A stretch of 64,000 bases of DNA from Pochonia chlamydosporia 170 (taxonomy: Eukaryota > Ascomycota > Sordariomycetes > Hypocreales > Clavicipitaceae). Below the pieces are notes generated by a model. It searched no databases. It was given only the letters and a program-made list of their open reading frames with translations, and was not told the origin of the DNA. The position numbers were made by a program, and so were the translations under genes. This document shows, piece after piece, positions 12,301-26,812 of this stretch (the first letter of the stretch is position 1; the number at the start of each line of letters is the position of its first letter). The stretch is taken from contig NC_035793.1 in NCBI RefSeq assembly GCF_001653235.2, forward strand, positions 3,596,001 through 3,660,000, in the 5' to 3' direction.

Positions 12301-15300
12301 GGGTGGATTATCGACTGATTAGAGTGGATTTGCTCATGCGATGTTTATCTCGTTTTCGATGGAGCAAACAATTGGCCTTGTCCTAGAGGAATGGTTACTG
12401 TAATAATAAACCCCTGCCTCTAAAATCATATTCCACGACTCTCACAGATTTTCATTTGCGGACATCCGCCCCTGGACTAGAGAAGGGACGCGATACTACC
12501 TGGGGAGCTCGATAAGAGTCCGGACTGTCAGCACAACATCCTGATCTTGTCGGGGACGCGGCATTGACAGCAAGAAGCTAGCCAGGGAACTCCGGGGCCT
12601 AGAGCTAATTGACTGTGAAGAGGTCCGATACCCGTGCAGTCAGGGTCCGTGAAGTAATCCACAGCCCTTTCCCAGCTTTGCACTGCAAGAGATTGCTCCA
12701 ACAGAGGCGGACGAGGTCTTCCATGTGAGCAACATATGTGAGTGAAAGCTGTAGCCCACGGCATAGCCGGCTATGTCAATCGACGCTGTGCCGGAAAGAC
12801 CCCTCCGTTGGTCTCTCGTACGAGGGTTCTGTTCTGCACCGAATGTTGCGAAGCTGCCAAGTTGAATTAGAGACATCAACGAATGCACGTGCAATCGCAG
12901 TAACGATCAACCAACTAGGGACATGGTCTGCGAGGACTAGTTTGCCCTAAAGTTCCAAAGTTAACTAGCGTACGATGCAGGTAGATGCGCTAGCAAACGC
13001 CCCTTGGTTCTGGCTGCCTAGTCAGTATGCACGGCCCTGGGTCTCTCTCTGCCATGACATTTGCCAAAAGAGTCGACCTGCGTCGTGATGGTCATTAATT
13101 GGGTCCGGAAAACAATTAAAACACATGGTAACAGATCCCCTACCTGCCTCACCTGGATATTATGTGCAAAGATTCAAGTTTTACTTGCAGGCAGGCTGTC
13201 CAGGCTCTGATGCAGAACAAAGACAAGTGCCAATCGCCAATCGCCAATCTTGTCAAACCTGGGAGGACCCTGGGCGGGGCCTTGTGAGGAGGACAAAATA
13301 TTTGACCTAACGGCTGCGCTGAGTACTGTAGTGGTGCTGGGGGCATAGCTGCAATGCACATGTGTCGTCAGTCAGTTTGAATACTGGTAATGGGAATTTG
13401 CCACGGCGCCTGTCCGAGAACCAAAACAATGGTAATAAGGGTCGACTGGTGGCTTTGTCGATCCAGAATCAAGTCACCAGACCAGCCCGGAAGGCACAGC
13501 TTCATTTGTGACTCGGCAAAATAGCGCAAAAGTCAACATGATGTGACATTGTAGCCGACGTCTTCCATGACGATATATCCAAGAGTAGGAGATGGGGCTG
13601 AGATGTCTGTCCTTTGCGTATTTTGTGGCCATGGGATAGTTCGAAGGAGCGGAACAGAGCTGGGGTGTCGACACCTCCTGGACCCTTGACGAAGGAAATA
13701 GCCAAAATGCTCATGGTTTATCTTCCTAGCTCGCCGGACGGTGATGGGTGGAGTAGTGGATATTGCCGCCGTCTGTTCCTCGCCAGTTCGAGACGACCCG
13801 TTGCTGATCTGTCATGGAAGGTGATGCTGAAGAGGGAGAATAGAGTCGTATTCAAACCGGATGCGACACAGCTGCCCGCCAGGAAAACTATCTCAAGCCC
13901 ATTAATATTCGGTAGAACTGGATGAGCAGGGAAGATATAAACCTTGAGGGATGCAGAAGACGGCTTTGCGACAGGGTTGTGACATGGGCAGAGCGTGGAG
14001 ACTTGACTGGATGGATAAAATCCAAGTTCTGGTGCAGTATCTTGGAGTTTTCGGCTGCTTTGAGCAAAGACAGGGCTGGAACAATACAATTCAAAGACCA
14101 AGGTAAGGTACCAAGGCACAAAACCGGAGTACTTGAAATTGACTTCCAATTGTTGAGCCAGGGTCCAGCAACTCCGGCCGTGGCGCGCTTTCCTCAATCG
14201 TTGCCTTTGTGCAGATAAGGCAGGTAGGCCGAAGGCCACTTCCTTGAACAAAACTCAAACGGCGCAACCGGCAAGCGATGGATTCGATCGTCGCGCCGTC
14301 GTTCCTGGCGACAACTTGAGGTATTACTTGACATCGACCTGGCAGCCTGGCAAACCGGCCACTTCACGCCGGATTTCGCAGAATGAAATACCAGCCTCTA
14401 ACAAACAGAATGGTCGAAAGCCCTAGATCCAAGCATGGCGCTCCGCCTTGTGCTTGCAATACAGGTATAGCACAAGCTTGGGCCTCAATTATGGGGCTTG
14501 TTCCACCTCACCTACGGACACAGATCGAGAGGCGAACAACGAGTTGCGCTGGGCCAAGGCCCGGCGCCGGCATCACGGCCATCAACCGAGCAAAAAAGTG
14601 CGTTTCATGAGTGAAAGTATGTTGTGGGCGGCTGCCGGGGTCAATGCAAGAGGTTGACTCTTGTCTGCATGAGAAGCTTCTGTCTGGCGTGCTGTGGCTT
14701 CCATTTGGTTCCTGGCACTCTTGTGTCATCAATCGCTGGTAAGTTACCATCGTCAAGCTTGAAGACGTCGGCGTATCATTGACAAAAATACTTAACCAAA
14801 TAGGTTGCTTCATCCGCATTAGCTTGTTTCCGCTTCACTCGTTGCGCCGTCGTTGTACTTACCCTGTCTTTCACGGCGGCTTTCATTCTAAAAGTTGTCA
14901 CTACGACTCAAAAGCCACCCCATGACCAATTTCAGGCCCCTCTTCACATCTTCGCATCGTTACGTTGATGCGCAATGCGAGAACAGCATCCAAGGAATAT
15001 TTTCAACGATACCCCTGGCTGGTATGAATATGATACAATCGAAGTATCCTTGACGTGCTCACCTCTCCCTGATGCTAGTTCATACTTCAACCTCACCTAT
15101 GTCTAGCATGCGCTCATGCAGCAACAGGGCTGGCTTTGCATGTCTTCCTGGCATCGAAACTCCGAACCTGACTTGCGACGTGTCGGGAAGTGGAATAAAC
15201 ATTGGATGCGGGTTCCCCAATCAGTGCTTCAATGTCCTGGGTAAAATACGGAGTACTCGATATTTAACAGTGCGAGACCGATAGCCTCTTTGTCCTCCTG

Positions 15301-17889
15301 CCAACGTCGTCGCCGACTTCAGTCGTTACGTCCCGTCTTCGCGAGTACCAGCAGGACAACCAGCAGCAAAAAAAAAAAAAACAGCACCGCATGCATACAT
15401 GTGGGGAGATAACTTGGAGCACCCCAACTCGAACCAACTGAGCAAACACACCCTGGCAACTGCCCTGCCCTGCCCCCCGAAACCTCAAGACAGTTGACAA
15501 TCAGTGTGGCGTACGGCGAAGGCTCTCAAGCGCACTGTTACGGAGTGGTCTCACAAACATTGAGACAAGGGCCCCATGATGACCAACATGTATATCCGTG
15601 CCAAGGAGCTGTCTCTGCGCATATCAGGGTGGCGGCCATGTCCAGTGAGAATTGCACAGCATGCAGTACCTGCATGCGAGTTATTGCTTGATATTCTTCC
15701 AGTGGCTGTGGTTGGGCAATTGGGGCCCATGTGGTCTCTTTTCTCCTGCTGGGAATGATTGCATGCATGGGCCATTGAATGGCCGGTTGGAACCCTCGAA
15801 AAAAATGGTTAATGTTCTTTTTTATTGCGACTTGGCTGCCTGCAACTGCCCTATGCCTATCAATGGTCTGGAGGTCGGTCATCACAACTGAATGACGGAC
15901 TGGCGCTTGCAAAGGCGAGTCTCTACGCCAATCCACGACAGCTAATCGACCTAATAATAATAACAATCAACTCCATTTGACAAGGAGCTTGTTCCATGTC
16001 CGCTTTTCAGGGCCCACACCAGATCAACACGGCCCTTTGACGCCACCCGGACAGGTATCGCACCGGTTCCAACCGTAGGTTGTTGCGATGGAGGTTTTCT
16101 TCACCTGAACCACACCAGGACCAGTTGGAGTAGTTGGAGAAAATTATGGGGAAGACTGCGGCATCAACCTTGGCCCTGGTCCATCGTTTGTTTGCGGGTG
16201 CAGCGTGGAGACCATGGCGTGCGAGCAGTTATATTTTTGTTGACCTGGTGCTCACATGTTGCACCGCCCACTTGTGCTCGATTTGAGGGTGAAAGTGGAA
16301 AACAGCCATGATTGCAACGGCCCAGTCATACATGAAAAGGACAAAGACGGCGTTTATATTTATTTTATTTGCTGAATTTAGCGCCTTGGGTGCTGAACAT
16401 GAGCAAAGGGCAAAGCCTTATTCGCGGGCTCACATGTCGGCGGTCCGCCTGGCATCAGACGGGCAATGATAAATTGATCAAACGAAATCGGAACGCCAGG
16501 GGCCCCGATACTTCACCAGTACAAAATCAAAATCGATTGGTTGTCAAAGGCACATCCGTTTATTGGCGGGTTCCCTGTCGGTTGATTGAATACTTGAGAT
16601 GTGTCAATTTCGGGGTATTGGATCATGTTCACGGCATTGCCAAGGGCATTACTCGGGCAGAGCGCAATCTCAACCCACTCATGTTGCGCGGTATGTTACA
16701 ATGGGATGAGCCACTACCTGCGATGATGGTCATGGAACTGCATCTTCTTGGTACATCCACTGTCCATGGGTCGCATGCTTCTCAATCCCGCACTCTATGG
16801 TTCGCTCAAAGACGCACTCCCTCGATGATGAAGGACGAGGAGAAATGATACACGCCCCCTCCCTCTAGCCGCCAGACCCCCATCCTGCTCCACCAAACGT
16901 GCGCTCCCTGGCCCTTCCACATCCTGGTCGTTGGCTTGCCCCATTGTCCAGACATCCAGATCAAGTCTGGGTGGACTAAAAGTCCTCCTCATGCGCCGCG
17001 CTACTCGTTGATGGAGCTCGCTTTGTGCTACTGCGCATTCATACCCAGCAGGACATGGAGTACTGACAATGTACCTTCATTCTCTTGCTCGTACATCAAC
17101 ATTCGTGCACATGCGTTCGAGTTTCTGGACCCTCTCTTCTTCTCCATGTTCATGCATGACATGGTGGAAATCGATGCACCCTCGCGGCAACATCCCGGTA
17201 GTCATATCTGTTTCCTCGTCTTTGTATATATCTGGGACCATGTCCCCACGCGCCTTGCAAAAGTCACACATTCCACCAGAGCTGGATTTCTGTCCAGTCT
17301 TTTCAATAAACGTATAAGACACACCTCAGGACGGGCTTACTGATTCTTTCGTTTTGTTCTGTATCTTTGATATCTCTTAATCGGCTCTCTCCCTTTGGTC
17401 ATACGCTTGGATTTGGGGGTTCTTGCACACATTTGACTGCACTCGAGGTCTGCTCATGTTGTGGGAGGTCCGGTTCTGTTGCATTATTCGCACCAGTTCT
17501 TTGCGAACAAAGCCGCTCGTTTTCCTACGATTCATATAAAATTAATCGAGTGAGCAAGACAAGCTGGGCTGTGAAGCTCGCTTGCTAATATCGCTTGAAA
17601 AATCGGCTTGCCCAACACATCTGGTGGCTGTTTGGTTGCTATTCACCTGCTCCTTCCACGCCGTGAAAACTCGCTTGAGCTCGCTTGTGTGCAGTGATTG
17701 AGAGCAAAACAAAAAGACCTATATATTTTGTTACACTTCGCACACAATTTTGTATTTTTGGCCTTTCATCCAAGCCGGATGTTGAGAAATTGAGACGGCA
17801 AAGGCCACGCCTCCACCTTTACACACTTCCTCTCACCTAACCCTCACACATCCTTTCCATTCGCCTCAAGGTAGTTTGCCTGATTGACA
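9335..17889. other. 8.6 kb gene-poor region, possibly decayed genes
   Basis: No gene I can name. Several minus-strand frames of 118-177 codons have fairly protein-like composition (9940-10401, 10610-11050, 11061-11417, 13718-14251, the last continuing in the same frame to 13502 past one stop), but none shows a known motif, a run of compatible splice sites or a clear start. They could be relics of dead genes or chance frames. A TACGGAGTACTC motif lies at 15247-15258 and an A13 run at about 15368-15380. I see no terminal repeats, transposase motifs, tRNA or rRNA. From about 17810 the plus strand is C/T-rich and forms the leader of the glycosyltransferase gene that follows. Confidence 0.45.
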
Positions 17890-19658
17890 ATGGAAAGACT
17901 TGTTTTGGAGTTGTCGAAGCATGTATCCGATGCACTTGCTCACTTCCAATTGTCCATTGGCTTCTGGTATTCGACCACGTTTTGGGCCTGGGTATTTTGG
18001 TGCTTCTGGTAAGTCTCATCCCGTCATTTCACATCACATACCGTTAGTAACCACGTCTAACTTTTTGATAGGATCCATCGTTACTTTAGACTTCTTGTTC
18101 ACTGTGTGAGCCATTGGACGTACAAGTCGAAACCTATTCCAGCCAAACCAACATTTACGCACCAAGATGTGACGGTGGTGATCCCTACGATTCACAATGC
18201 ATTCGAGGAACTTCGACCCTCTCTCCAAAGCATTCTCGCCTGCCAGCCAGCCGAGCTAATTCTTGTCACGACTCATGGAAAGAATGCGGCATTGAATCGT
18301 CTGGCCGAGTCTTTGGGCCATCCCAATGTCACGGTACTCCACACTCCGATCGCGAATAAACGGCTGCAAGTCTGCGAGGCGCTTCCGAAAGTCAAGACAC
18401 CGATTACCATTATGGCTGATGACGATGTGACCTGGCCTTCTACCATGCTTCCTTGGATTCTTGCTCCGTTCGAGGACCCCCAAATTGGTGGCGTGGGAAC
18501 TTGCCAGCGAGTAAGGCGTGAATGGACTGGTCCTTGGACAACCCGTATTTGGAACTGGCTTGGTGCTGCCTATATTGAGCGCCGCAACTTCGAGATTTCT
18601 GCCACGCATCGCATTGATGGAGGCACCTCGTGCATGTCTGGCCGTACCGGTGCATATCGTTCAGAAATCTTGTCGAGTCATGACTTCCTTCACGGATTTA
18701 AGAATGAAAAATGGAGGAAGTGGATTCTCAACGCCGACGACGACAACTTTGTTACCCGTTGGCTCGTGAGCCATCAATGGAAAACTTGGGTTCAGTATGA
18801 CCCCGAATGTGAGCTGGAGACTACTCTTGAAAACGGGCACAAGTTTCTGTACCAGTGCACTCGCTGGGCCCGAAGTAACTGGAGAAGCAACTGGACTAGC
18901 CTTGTCACGGAGAGATACGTGTGGAGGTAAGTACAAAAAAGAGTGCCCCAACCTCTTTCATCTTACTATGGGAGTACAACGGATGTCTAATCTTTTTTTG
19001 CCAACTTATATAGACAGCAATTGTGGTGCACGTATGCCCTCCACATTGCTACCTTCACTTCGCTCGCATTCGCTGTGGACCCGCTTCTTCTTGCTTCCTG
19101 CTGGTGGGCCACGGCCGACTGGGAAACATCTCACCGAAAATACGCATTCTGGGCACAGTTCGTTTTTATGTTTGGATTTACAAAGGTAGTCAAGTTGGTT
19201 GGCCTGTTTAAGCGAAATCCTAGCGATATTGTTTTTCTTCCGGTCTCGATTATTTTTGGATACCTACACGGCTTGATCAAGCTCTACGCCTTATTTACTC
19301 TTAATATGGTATGCCGTCCATGAAACATGCATCTTGCAGTGATCCAAAACCTCTGCTAACTGATACTTGACAGACATCTTGGGGCAGCAGAGCTGACGGT
19401 GACACCGATGACGAGCGGCGACTGGAACCAGTGCCTCAGCCTGCGGTTGTGTTGAAGGTTCCTCCTGGACATGGCTCTCTTATCCGTTACAACGTTCGCC
19501 AGAAGGGACGGCAGACGCCTCTCGGAATTCGGGAAGAAAAATCCTGGGAAAAACTTGGCTATGCCGCTTACGACTCCAGCACGTCTTACATACCAATTCG
19601 TGTACCAATGGCGCTGTTTTCCGATGCCCAAGAGTCCACCGGAGGCACACAGCTCTGA
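17890..19658 (+). CDS. Family 2 glycosyltransferase, hyaluronan/capsular polysaccharide synthase-like
   Basis: Four exons (17890-18008, 18072-18926, 19014-19308, 19374-19658) give 517 residues; introns of 63, 87 and 65 bp have GT-AG ends and keep frame. An N-terminal membrane segment (FWYSTTFWAWVFWCF) is followed by the cytosolic GT-A domain (VTVVIPTIHNAFEELRPS), a metal-binding DDD at residues 156-158, the DGGTSCMSGRTGAYR loop, the NADDDN segment and a QxxRW motif (QCTRW, residues 301-305) that marks processive polysaccharide synthases. Three or so membrane segments follow, then a polar tail. This architecture matches fungal GT2 enzymes related to cryptococcal CPS1 and the ZtGT2/FgGT2 proteins needed for hyphal growth on solid surfaces. 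The polymer made is not known from sequence. The key motifs are intact, so it should be active. It stands alone, with deserts on both sides. Confidence 0.9.
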
Positions 19659-20350
19659 AGCGTTGGAGATTTCAGCCGCAACCTACTCAGGGGAGGATTT
19701 AGACGTGCTCGTGAATTTCTTTTCCACTTCTCGGCAAGGCCATAGGGCAAATGGCTGTGTATTTTTTTCTGTTGCGTGTACAAAGTCTGCACTTGGTTGC
19801 CACATTGAGAGCATAGGGGACTACAGAACTCTGCCTCTTGCAACCTAACTGGCGTTTTTCCTTCCTATCTCTTCTCTTTCCCATTTTTGCGATTCCTTTT
19901 GTCAAGGTGGGGGCGGACAATTTGTGCATTTGGAGCAATGTTCACTTGCATCTAGCTAGGAACACTCGGACTTCTGGTTTTGTTCATGCAGGTCTGCAAA
20001 GGGATGGTCAATTGTCTTTTGTTTTAGAGGGTTTTTGGCACAGAAAAGTTACTGGTTTTCTCATGGACGAGGCAAGTGTCATGACACCAAAAAGAACAGT
20101 CTGGGGTATCGGAAAGGACGGTGTTTTGCTATTTTCTTGGTTTGTGCTAAAGTGCTGGTCCTCTTTGGGGCATCACGGTTACACGACTTTTTGGAGTTCT
20201 AACTGAAGTGAGGTAGACTCAGATGATGTCGATGATGACTCCGAAATAGTTGGGCGGCAAGTCTCTGTTTTGCACTCTCGGTAGGTGCAGGAGGGTAATT
20301 GAATTTTCCTAGGAATCAAGGTTTTTCTCAAGACTCCAGTCATGGCTACC

Positions 20351-20377
20351 TGCACTGCACTGCACTGTACTGTACTC
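20351..20377. repeat. TGCAC/TGTAC pentamer repeat
   Basis: Three TGCAC units run into two TGTAC units in non-coding DNA. It resembles the TGCAG run at 1955 in unit length and sequence. Confidence 0.7.
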
Positions 20378-22077
20378 CAGACTTCATTGCATAGATACGA
20401 TGGGATGGGAGCTGCAAATAAAACTGAGATATGAGAAGCCATGATGACTGGTGTCCGGGGGTGTACAGATCTCGATGCTGTGAGTGCGTGACACAACTTT
20501 GAAATGAACGCCGGTACCAAGGAGCGACCCCAGCAGCTCCTGCAACTGTTGCATACTCCCCAGGTGCAACCACAACACCCGAGTATCCGCGCATGTATGA
20601 TGACTTCAGCCTGTGGGCCGGGAGGATGCTGAAAGACGGGGGGTAGGCTGCAAGTCAATTTGTCTTGTATCTGGCACAGGTTCTCGAATGCCTGGCCGGG
20701 AAGAACAAATTGCGTAATTGACAGCTGATTTTCTAACTGAACCAGCAAACATTGCTGCACTATGTGTTGAATCGTTACTGTCATTGGAAGGTCCCCCGAA
20801 TGGTGGGCATTTTCAAAGGAAGGTCATTGAAGTCCAACACAATTAGTCCTTCGTTGTTCTGCCCTGGCATTAATTGAGTCAACTTGTTGCATGACAAACT
20901 TAGACTTAGTCAAGAAATGTGTGTGTTATTAATCTTGCAAACTCCACATCAAGGCGCAAGCGCAGCCTTTCAAGCAGGATTGTTGAGTGCTTTCATCGGA
21001 AGGCGCTCCGTCAGGTACTGCACTGACGGGGGGTATGATTGTGTGAACTATTCCTTCCAAAGTTGCCGGTGCGCAGGTTGCGAAGCTCCTGTGTGCTCCA
21101 GATACTTGCAAGTATGTCGAATTTGCAATTGTTCGCCGGTATTGCTGGATCCATCAAATTTTGGTTGGGCAGTTAACATTCGAAAGAATCAATGATACCT
21201 ACGTAGTCAGTGTCGTCCAAAGCGTGTCAGCACCAACAGTAGTCTCCCCTTCCTCCTCCAACTTCACTACCGCCACTCAGCATGTAGTTCTCAACGGGCA
21301 TCGCTAGTTTCAAGGTCGCAGTAGTTCGTTCGGTACACACACATGCACTGGGTTCAAATGAATGCAAAGGCCAGTTGCATCAGACGCAACCATGGTGGCA
21401 GTCGTGGCGTTCGTGGGGCCTGTGGTGCTAGACTAATGCACGTATGTCGAGACACTCGCTTCCCATGGCTTCAAGGCTGCACCACATGTTTGTCTGACAT
21501 TTCTGCAGGTCGACCTTTGAACCGATGCATGTTGCAGGTCAGACTCCTCCCTGGAACCTGGCCATTGAACCAAGACATCGGCAGCTCTAGAGAAGTGGCT
21601 TGTTTGTACAGTGCCAGTACCGTAAGTGCCTCTGAGAATCGGGTCAAGATTGGCCTGACACATGCTGCAACATTGTTAGGAAGCTGAGACACAGAATAAA
21701 AATTGCACATGCTGGAGTATGTTGGAACCAAACAGACCACATATGAATGTATGGTTTTGCTGGGATTCATTGTTCACGCCGAATCCAAGTATTTTGAGTC
21801 GTGCAAGACAATAGACCCAGGTTCAAGGTGGGAAGTGAGGAAGACAGCAGTGGGAGGAAGTCGTTGCAACGGCCAAATATCAGGCTTATTCAAAGACGAG
21901 ACAAATGCAGAATGTGTTGGCCTTGGACCCAGTTGGCGAAGTCTCGTTGGGAGAATGAGTGAGGGGAGAAGAGATAGAAGTGGATTTGAGGCTTCGCACC
22001 AGTGCAAATGGCTGGGCTTTGTTGGTGAGATGGAGACGGACGGAGAATATTAGATGGACTAAACAAGATCAGACTAG

Positions 22078-22107
22078 ACATGGACATGGACTTGGACTTG
22101 GACGTGG
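22078..22107. repeat. ACATGG/ACTTGG hexamer repeat
   Basis: Five near-identical hexamers (ACATGG twice, ACTTGG twice, ACGTGG) in non-coding DNA. Confidence 0.75.
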
Positions 22108-22255
22108 CCCATGGACGTTCATTCTGCAGCAGGAGACAAACCAGACCAGACATGGACCACTTCCATTCTCCGTTCGCTCTTGCCTGCACTTGCGCTTGAG
22201 ACATGCACACGCCCCCTCCTTCTTTTTTGTCCAGTCCGGCCATGTATGGACGACC

Positions 22256-22289
22256 GACTCCAGACTCCAGACTACAGACTACAGACTGC
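22256..22289. repeat. GACTCCA/GACTACA heptamer repeat
   Basis: Consecutive heptamers, two of the type GACTCCA then two GACTACA and a partial unit, in non-coding DNA. Confidence 0.75.
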
Positions 22290-25200
22290 ACACTATGGAG
22301 ACTGCATGGTCAAATGTCTCGACTCCAGTCTTCATGCCCTTGCCATTTTGCCCATGTCTCTCCCCCTCACCTCACCAAACCGAAAAGTTCCTTGTCTGCA
22401 AGACTAACTCTGTTCTTCTGCCGTTTTGCCTCTCAGCGCATTTTGTCGCCCAGCCTTCCCATCTTGAAGCAACATGACTGTCTATTGGACAAAGAACGGT
22501 TGCTGGAGTCAATTGGGAATGGTTCAAGCTCCAAAAGGGTAGCTCTATTCCTGGTCCGGATCACACCATTATTTATTCCAATTCCATCGAAACAAACTTC
22601 TCCCTCGGTGCTTTGCCAGACCGAGGCGGCCAAGAACAAGACCGGATCGTCTGCTTCGACCGTGACGGGCTGGCGGATAGCCACAGCGCGCACTAGTCAC
22701 TGGACTTTTGCCAAAAGTAGCCCAGTCGTGTTTCCCCAAGACATTTGGACGACACTATTACATATTCCACCATGATACAAGACATGGCTTGGCGTCTTGA
22801 CCCTCGGTTCTCCATGCCAGGGTCTTGAACACATCTCTTGTTATCAAAAAAGCTGCCAAAGTTGCTAACTCACACATTCGCACGCAATAGCCCTGTCAGA
22901 ATTGCTTGCTCACAGCACTTTGGACCAGCAGAACCCTCGTCAATGATCAAATAACGGGTCATCCAAACCGACCTAGCTCGATGCCACCTGGGGCAAGCCT
23001 CCACTCTCTGTGTGTTTGCATACAAAACTGGGGACACATTCTGTATCCGCCAGGGTCAAAATGATGTGCGGGCGATTACCTTGTTGGTCTTTATCGGTCA
23101 TCAACCCAAAAACAGCGACTGAGGTGGGCCAGACAACATAGCTCGCATGTTTGATAGGCAAAACCGTGTAAGTTGAAATAAACAGATCTTCGTCCGAACG
23201 ACCCCCCTTTGATGGCTGGCAACATGGGATGCTTATTAAAAGTGGAATACGCTGATGGTCATTGATTTCATTGACACACACATCAGGCGCCAGTACTGAG
23301 CCAGAGAGCTTGGATTGAAGTGACATTCAGCAGAAGACTTGTACGTGCAGAGGTCCTACCAAAACAAGCAGACAAACACAGGACGGGAGTCGAAAGGAGA
23401 CTCGTTAGGCATTCATACTTAAGGATAAGTATGCTTACAGGTCAATTGTAGGCGAATTGCACGTTTATGCAAACTGCCTTTCGATCCCGTTGCAAGGTTC
23501 TACCCCCGAGAGATTCTGCAGGCGCCAGCCATACCTTCGATGGGCGACCATCAAGAGATGATAACTGGTGCATCCCCGCAAGATTCCGTTGAGCCAAGAT
23601 TGTCTGTGCAACACTACGTATCACATTTTGTTTTGGGGATTCTTGTTGTTGCGACAAATTCAAGCTTTCGCACTAGCGTCGAATCGGTCATTGAGGCTGG
23701 AGGCTCGGGACGAAGCGAGCAAAAGCAAGTTTCTGACCCTTGCTCGGCTCAAGTGTGGCAAAAGGAAAAAAAATTGTGGCGACAGAACATCCAACGGGAG
23801 TTCTAGGCCAGTATCTCGCCAAAGACAAAGACCCAACCAGACTCACAGCGGACCTTAAGATTTCTCACCTGATGTTCCTGGGAAAGGCTGATTGGAAGAG
23901 AATCTAGAGCGAGCAAAACTGCGCCAACGAAAAATGCCAGAGTCCTTTCGTATTATTTTGTGGTCTGCATGACAAGTATGCTCCGGGCTTCACCTTGTTC
24001 ATTGGATTCTGACGTTCTCAAGGGAATGCCTCTGCGGACAAGGCCACTCCTCTCCTTTGACTGGAGCTGTGTCGTGATGTGGGGGACGGAGTATTTGAGT
24101 GCAAAGTTCCACAACACACCCATTTATATTGGATTATTTCAGCTGAAGCTTGACAGATGCATTTGCATCGAGCTAACGACGATTCCAACCAATTACAATT
24201 GGAGCACTTTATGGTGTTATCTTCCAAGCACATCTTGGGCGTCCATATGAAAGCAACTTAGTGTCGCTCTCATGGCAATCAGTATCAAGCATGGATATGA
24301 CGGGACTGGTTTCGAGCGAGGGTGCGGCGGAGAACCCGACAAAGAAATATTTAGGCGCTGTCGCGCAGTTCAAATGCGGAACTTTTTGGCAGTTATTCAA
24401 TTTCCCTTCATCTCTTCAGGGGCCGACACCATGGTGTCTGGTTGAATGCCATCATACCACAGCTACATCCGACCGCACCAACCGTCACAGCCGCAGTAGC
24501 CGCACCACCATTTTGACACGGTATTATTTCTTTCGATCAAACATGCAACCCATTGCCCAGCGTTCAAGGGAGCAAAGTCGACTGTGAGTGTTTCGGGGTA
24601 TCAGCACGTGAATGTAGGTACCGGTGGTTGTCATCTCAGGATTTGACATAACGGGTTGCTGCTTCACCACTTGCGAATTTGCTCCGAGTCAAAGGGCATT
24701 TAAGTTGATGGTCCAGACACCATGTCAACATGTCCATTGGCAAGCAGAATGCAGACACCCAGTGCCAGGACAACGGAGTTCTAGAAGGAGCGTTTGATCC
24801 TGTTGTCACAGGGCTGCTAGATGGCGGTTCCTCGGGTTTTGTATCCGCGAAAACGACTCGTTTCCAAGACTTGCAGGGCATTTGAGCTACTTACAAGGTA
24901 CAAGGCCGCGAGGGCGTTGTGGCGTCGCGCCCGCGCTGTTCGACCGTGCTCTGTTCTGGCAGCTCCCAGTTCTCCGTGAACGGACGCCTCAGATGCAAAT
25001 GATTTATTCCGTCCGGGTGCAGATATGACCCCAGACTAGTGCTTACGAGACTGGCATTCTGTCAGAAACGACAAAAAGTTTTGATGGTGTTGTCCTAGGC
25101 CTAACCAGAACGGGCTGCGGTTGCTGCATTTGACGGGTCTTGTCTGTGATCCCAGTCCCTCAGCAAGTCTTCTTGACAGACGCTGTAGGTGGGGGTGTAT

Positions 25201-26812
25201 TAGTCACATGTGAGTACAGTCATTATTCTTATCATGACAGCAAGACATGTTGTTGGCTGCATGTGGTGATTGATGATGGACACTTCCAAGTGAACGACTC
25301 GCAGAGGCGTCAAGACTCCAGACAGTACACGCAAAGCCACATATGCCATGTCTGCTTGTCGCAAAAATGCCTAGCGGGAACCATGAGGCCATGGCAGGCG
25401 AAAGGAAGCAATAGACCGATATGAATTGATGGGTGACTACGCTAGCCTGGCAGTGATATCTGGTGTGAGGAAGGCGAGTCAATCTCGCCAACTCCAGTCT
25501 ACGTCTATGTCTACGCCTGCAATATGGCTCTACACTGCCCACAGCACGAACGTACGAGATTGCGAGCGTTCCTGGTGCAGCGTAGCAATGAGGCGAACCG
25601 TTGGATGCACAATGTCCTTCTTGCTCGCGCCAAAGAATTCGTCCAATGGCAGAAAATGGTGTGCTTCACATGCAGCATCACGGCGTACAGCGGGCTGAAA
25701 GGGTCTGTCCGCCCAGCATACCATGGATGAGCTATTCACTTGCCCCCCTCTTTCTCAATCAAGCTGGCGAGCTTTGTTGGTGTGAAGATATGCAAAAGAC
25801 TCTGAAAGAAATCACAGCTTTCTTACGAGAAGGATTGATTGGTCTGTACTGCCGTGGAAAATACTCCGATGGTGTGCATATTTGACACGTTCTTGGGCGT
25901 TTGTCCGAGACTTTGATGATACTTGCTTGAGCTCGATTTGCCGATGGTGGCATGGACAATCCCATAATTTTGGCATGCAGCAATGTATATTAACTCGTAT
26001 TATGCAGGTGATGGCGCGGCTTGGCGTCAGATAAAGAGAGGGTGACATGACTGTCTGATTGAGTACTTGTGCTCTGTGCTCTGGGGCCGACGAGATTTCA
26101 TTCGGCACGGATCCAGATTCTAGTCATTCTGGATTCTGGGGGGACGGCTGTATCAAATTGAAGCTGACAGGGAACAAGGAATAAGGAACATGTGGCTTGG
26201 CGTACATGTTACGGGCTGGAAAGTGAGGTTTGTATGTGACAGGACATATACTTGATGGACATGGCGCAACACCTTGATGATGATCAGCGGGGGCCAGGCA
26301 CCGGAACACACTTACTTGACTTGACAGGAAGCAAGCAAGGAAGCTGAATTGCCGAACATCGTGTTTGTTGGAACGTACCGAGATAACCGATTGGACGTGC
26401 ACCGCGGATGTGTGTACCGCAGGCGTGCGTGAAACCGGACTCGCTCGTTGAAGGGAAGTTTCACAGGATGCAAGTGTCTGTCTGGTCACACCATCGGGGA
26501 ATTTCTTGAGCTTCTTGAGCGAACCAGCTGAGGGACCAGGCATTTCACATGCAGATCGGAGCCCGTGATGTGGGATGCAGCTTGAAGTGAAGCCGGTGTA
26601 GGTAACCGGTATATAAAAGGGGTGTGAATATGAGAAGGACATGGCAGCACTTTGATGGTGATGGGCTTGGGCTGTAACATTGGATACTTGATTGGAAAAA
26701 GTGATTTTTGAGTATCTTGTGATTCTTTGTATATGTGAAGATGATATGAAGCGGCATGAGTCGGCCAAAGGGTCAATGGGTTGAGAATTTGAGTTTGGGG
26801 GCTTCACGGGGG

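Noticed and set aside
20179..20784. 201-codon minus-strand frame
   Set aside because: Has an ATG but no recognisable domain; contains the pentamer repeat at 20351 translated as low-complexity sequence.
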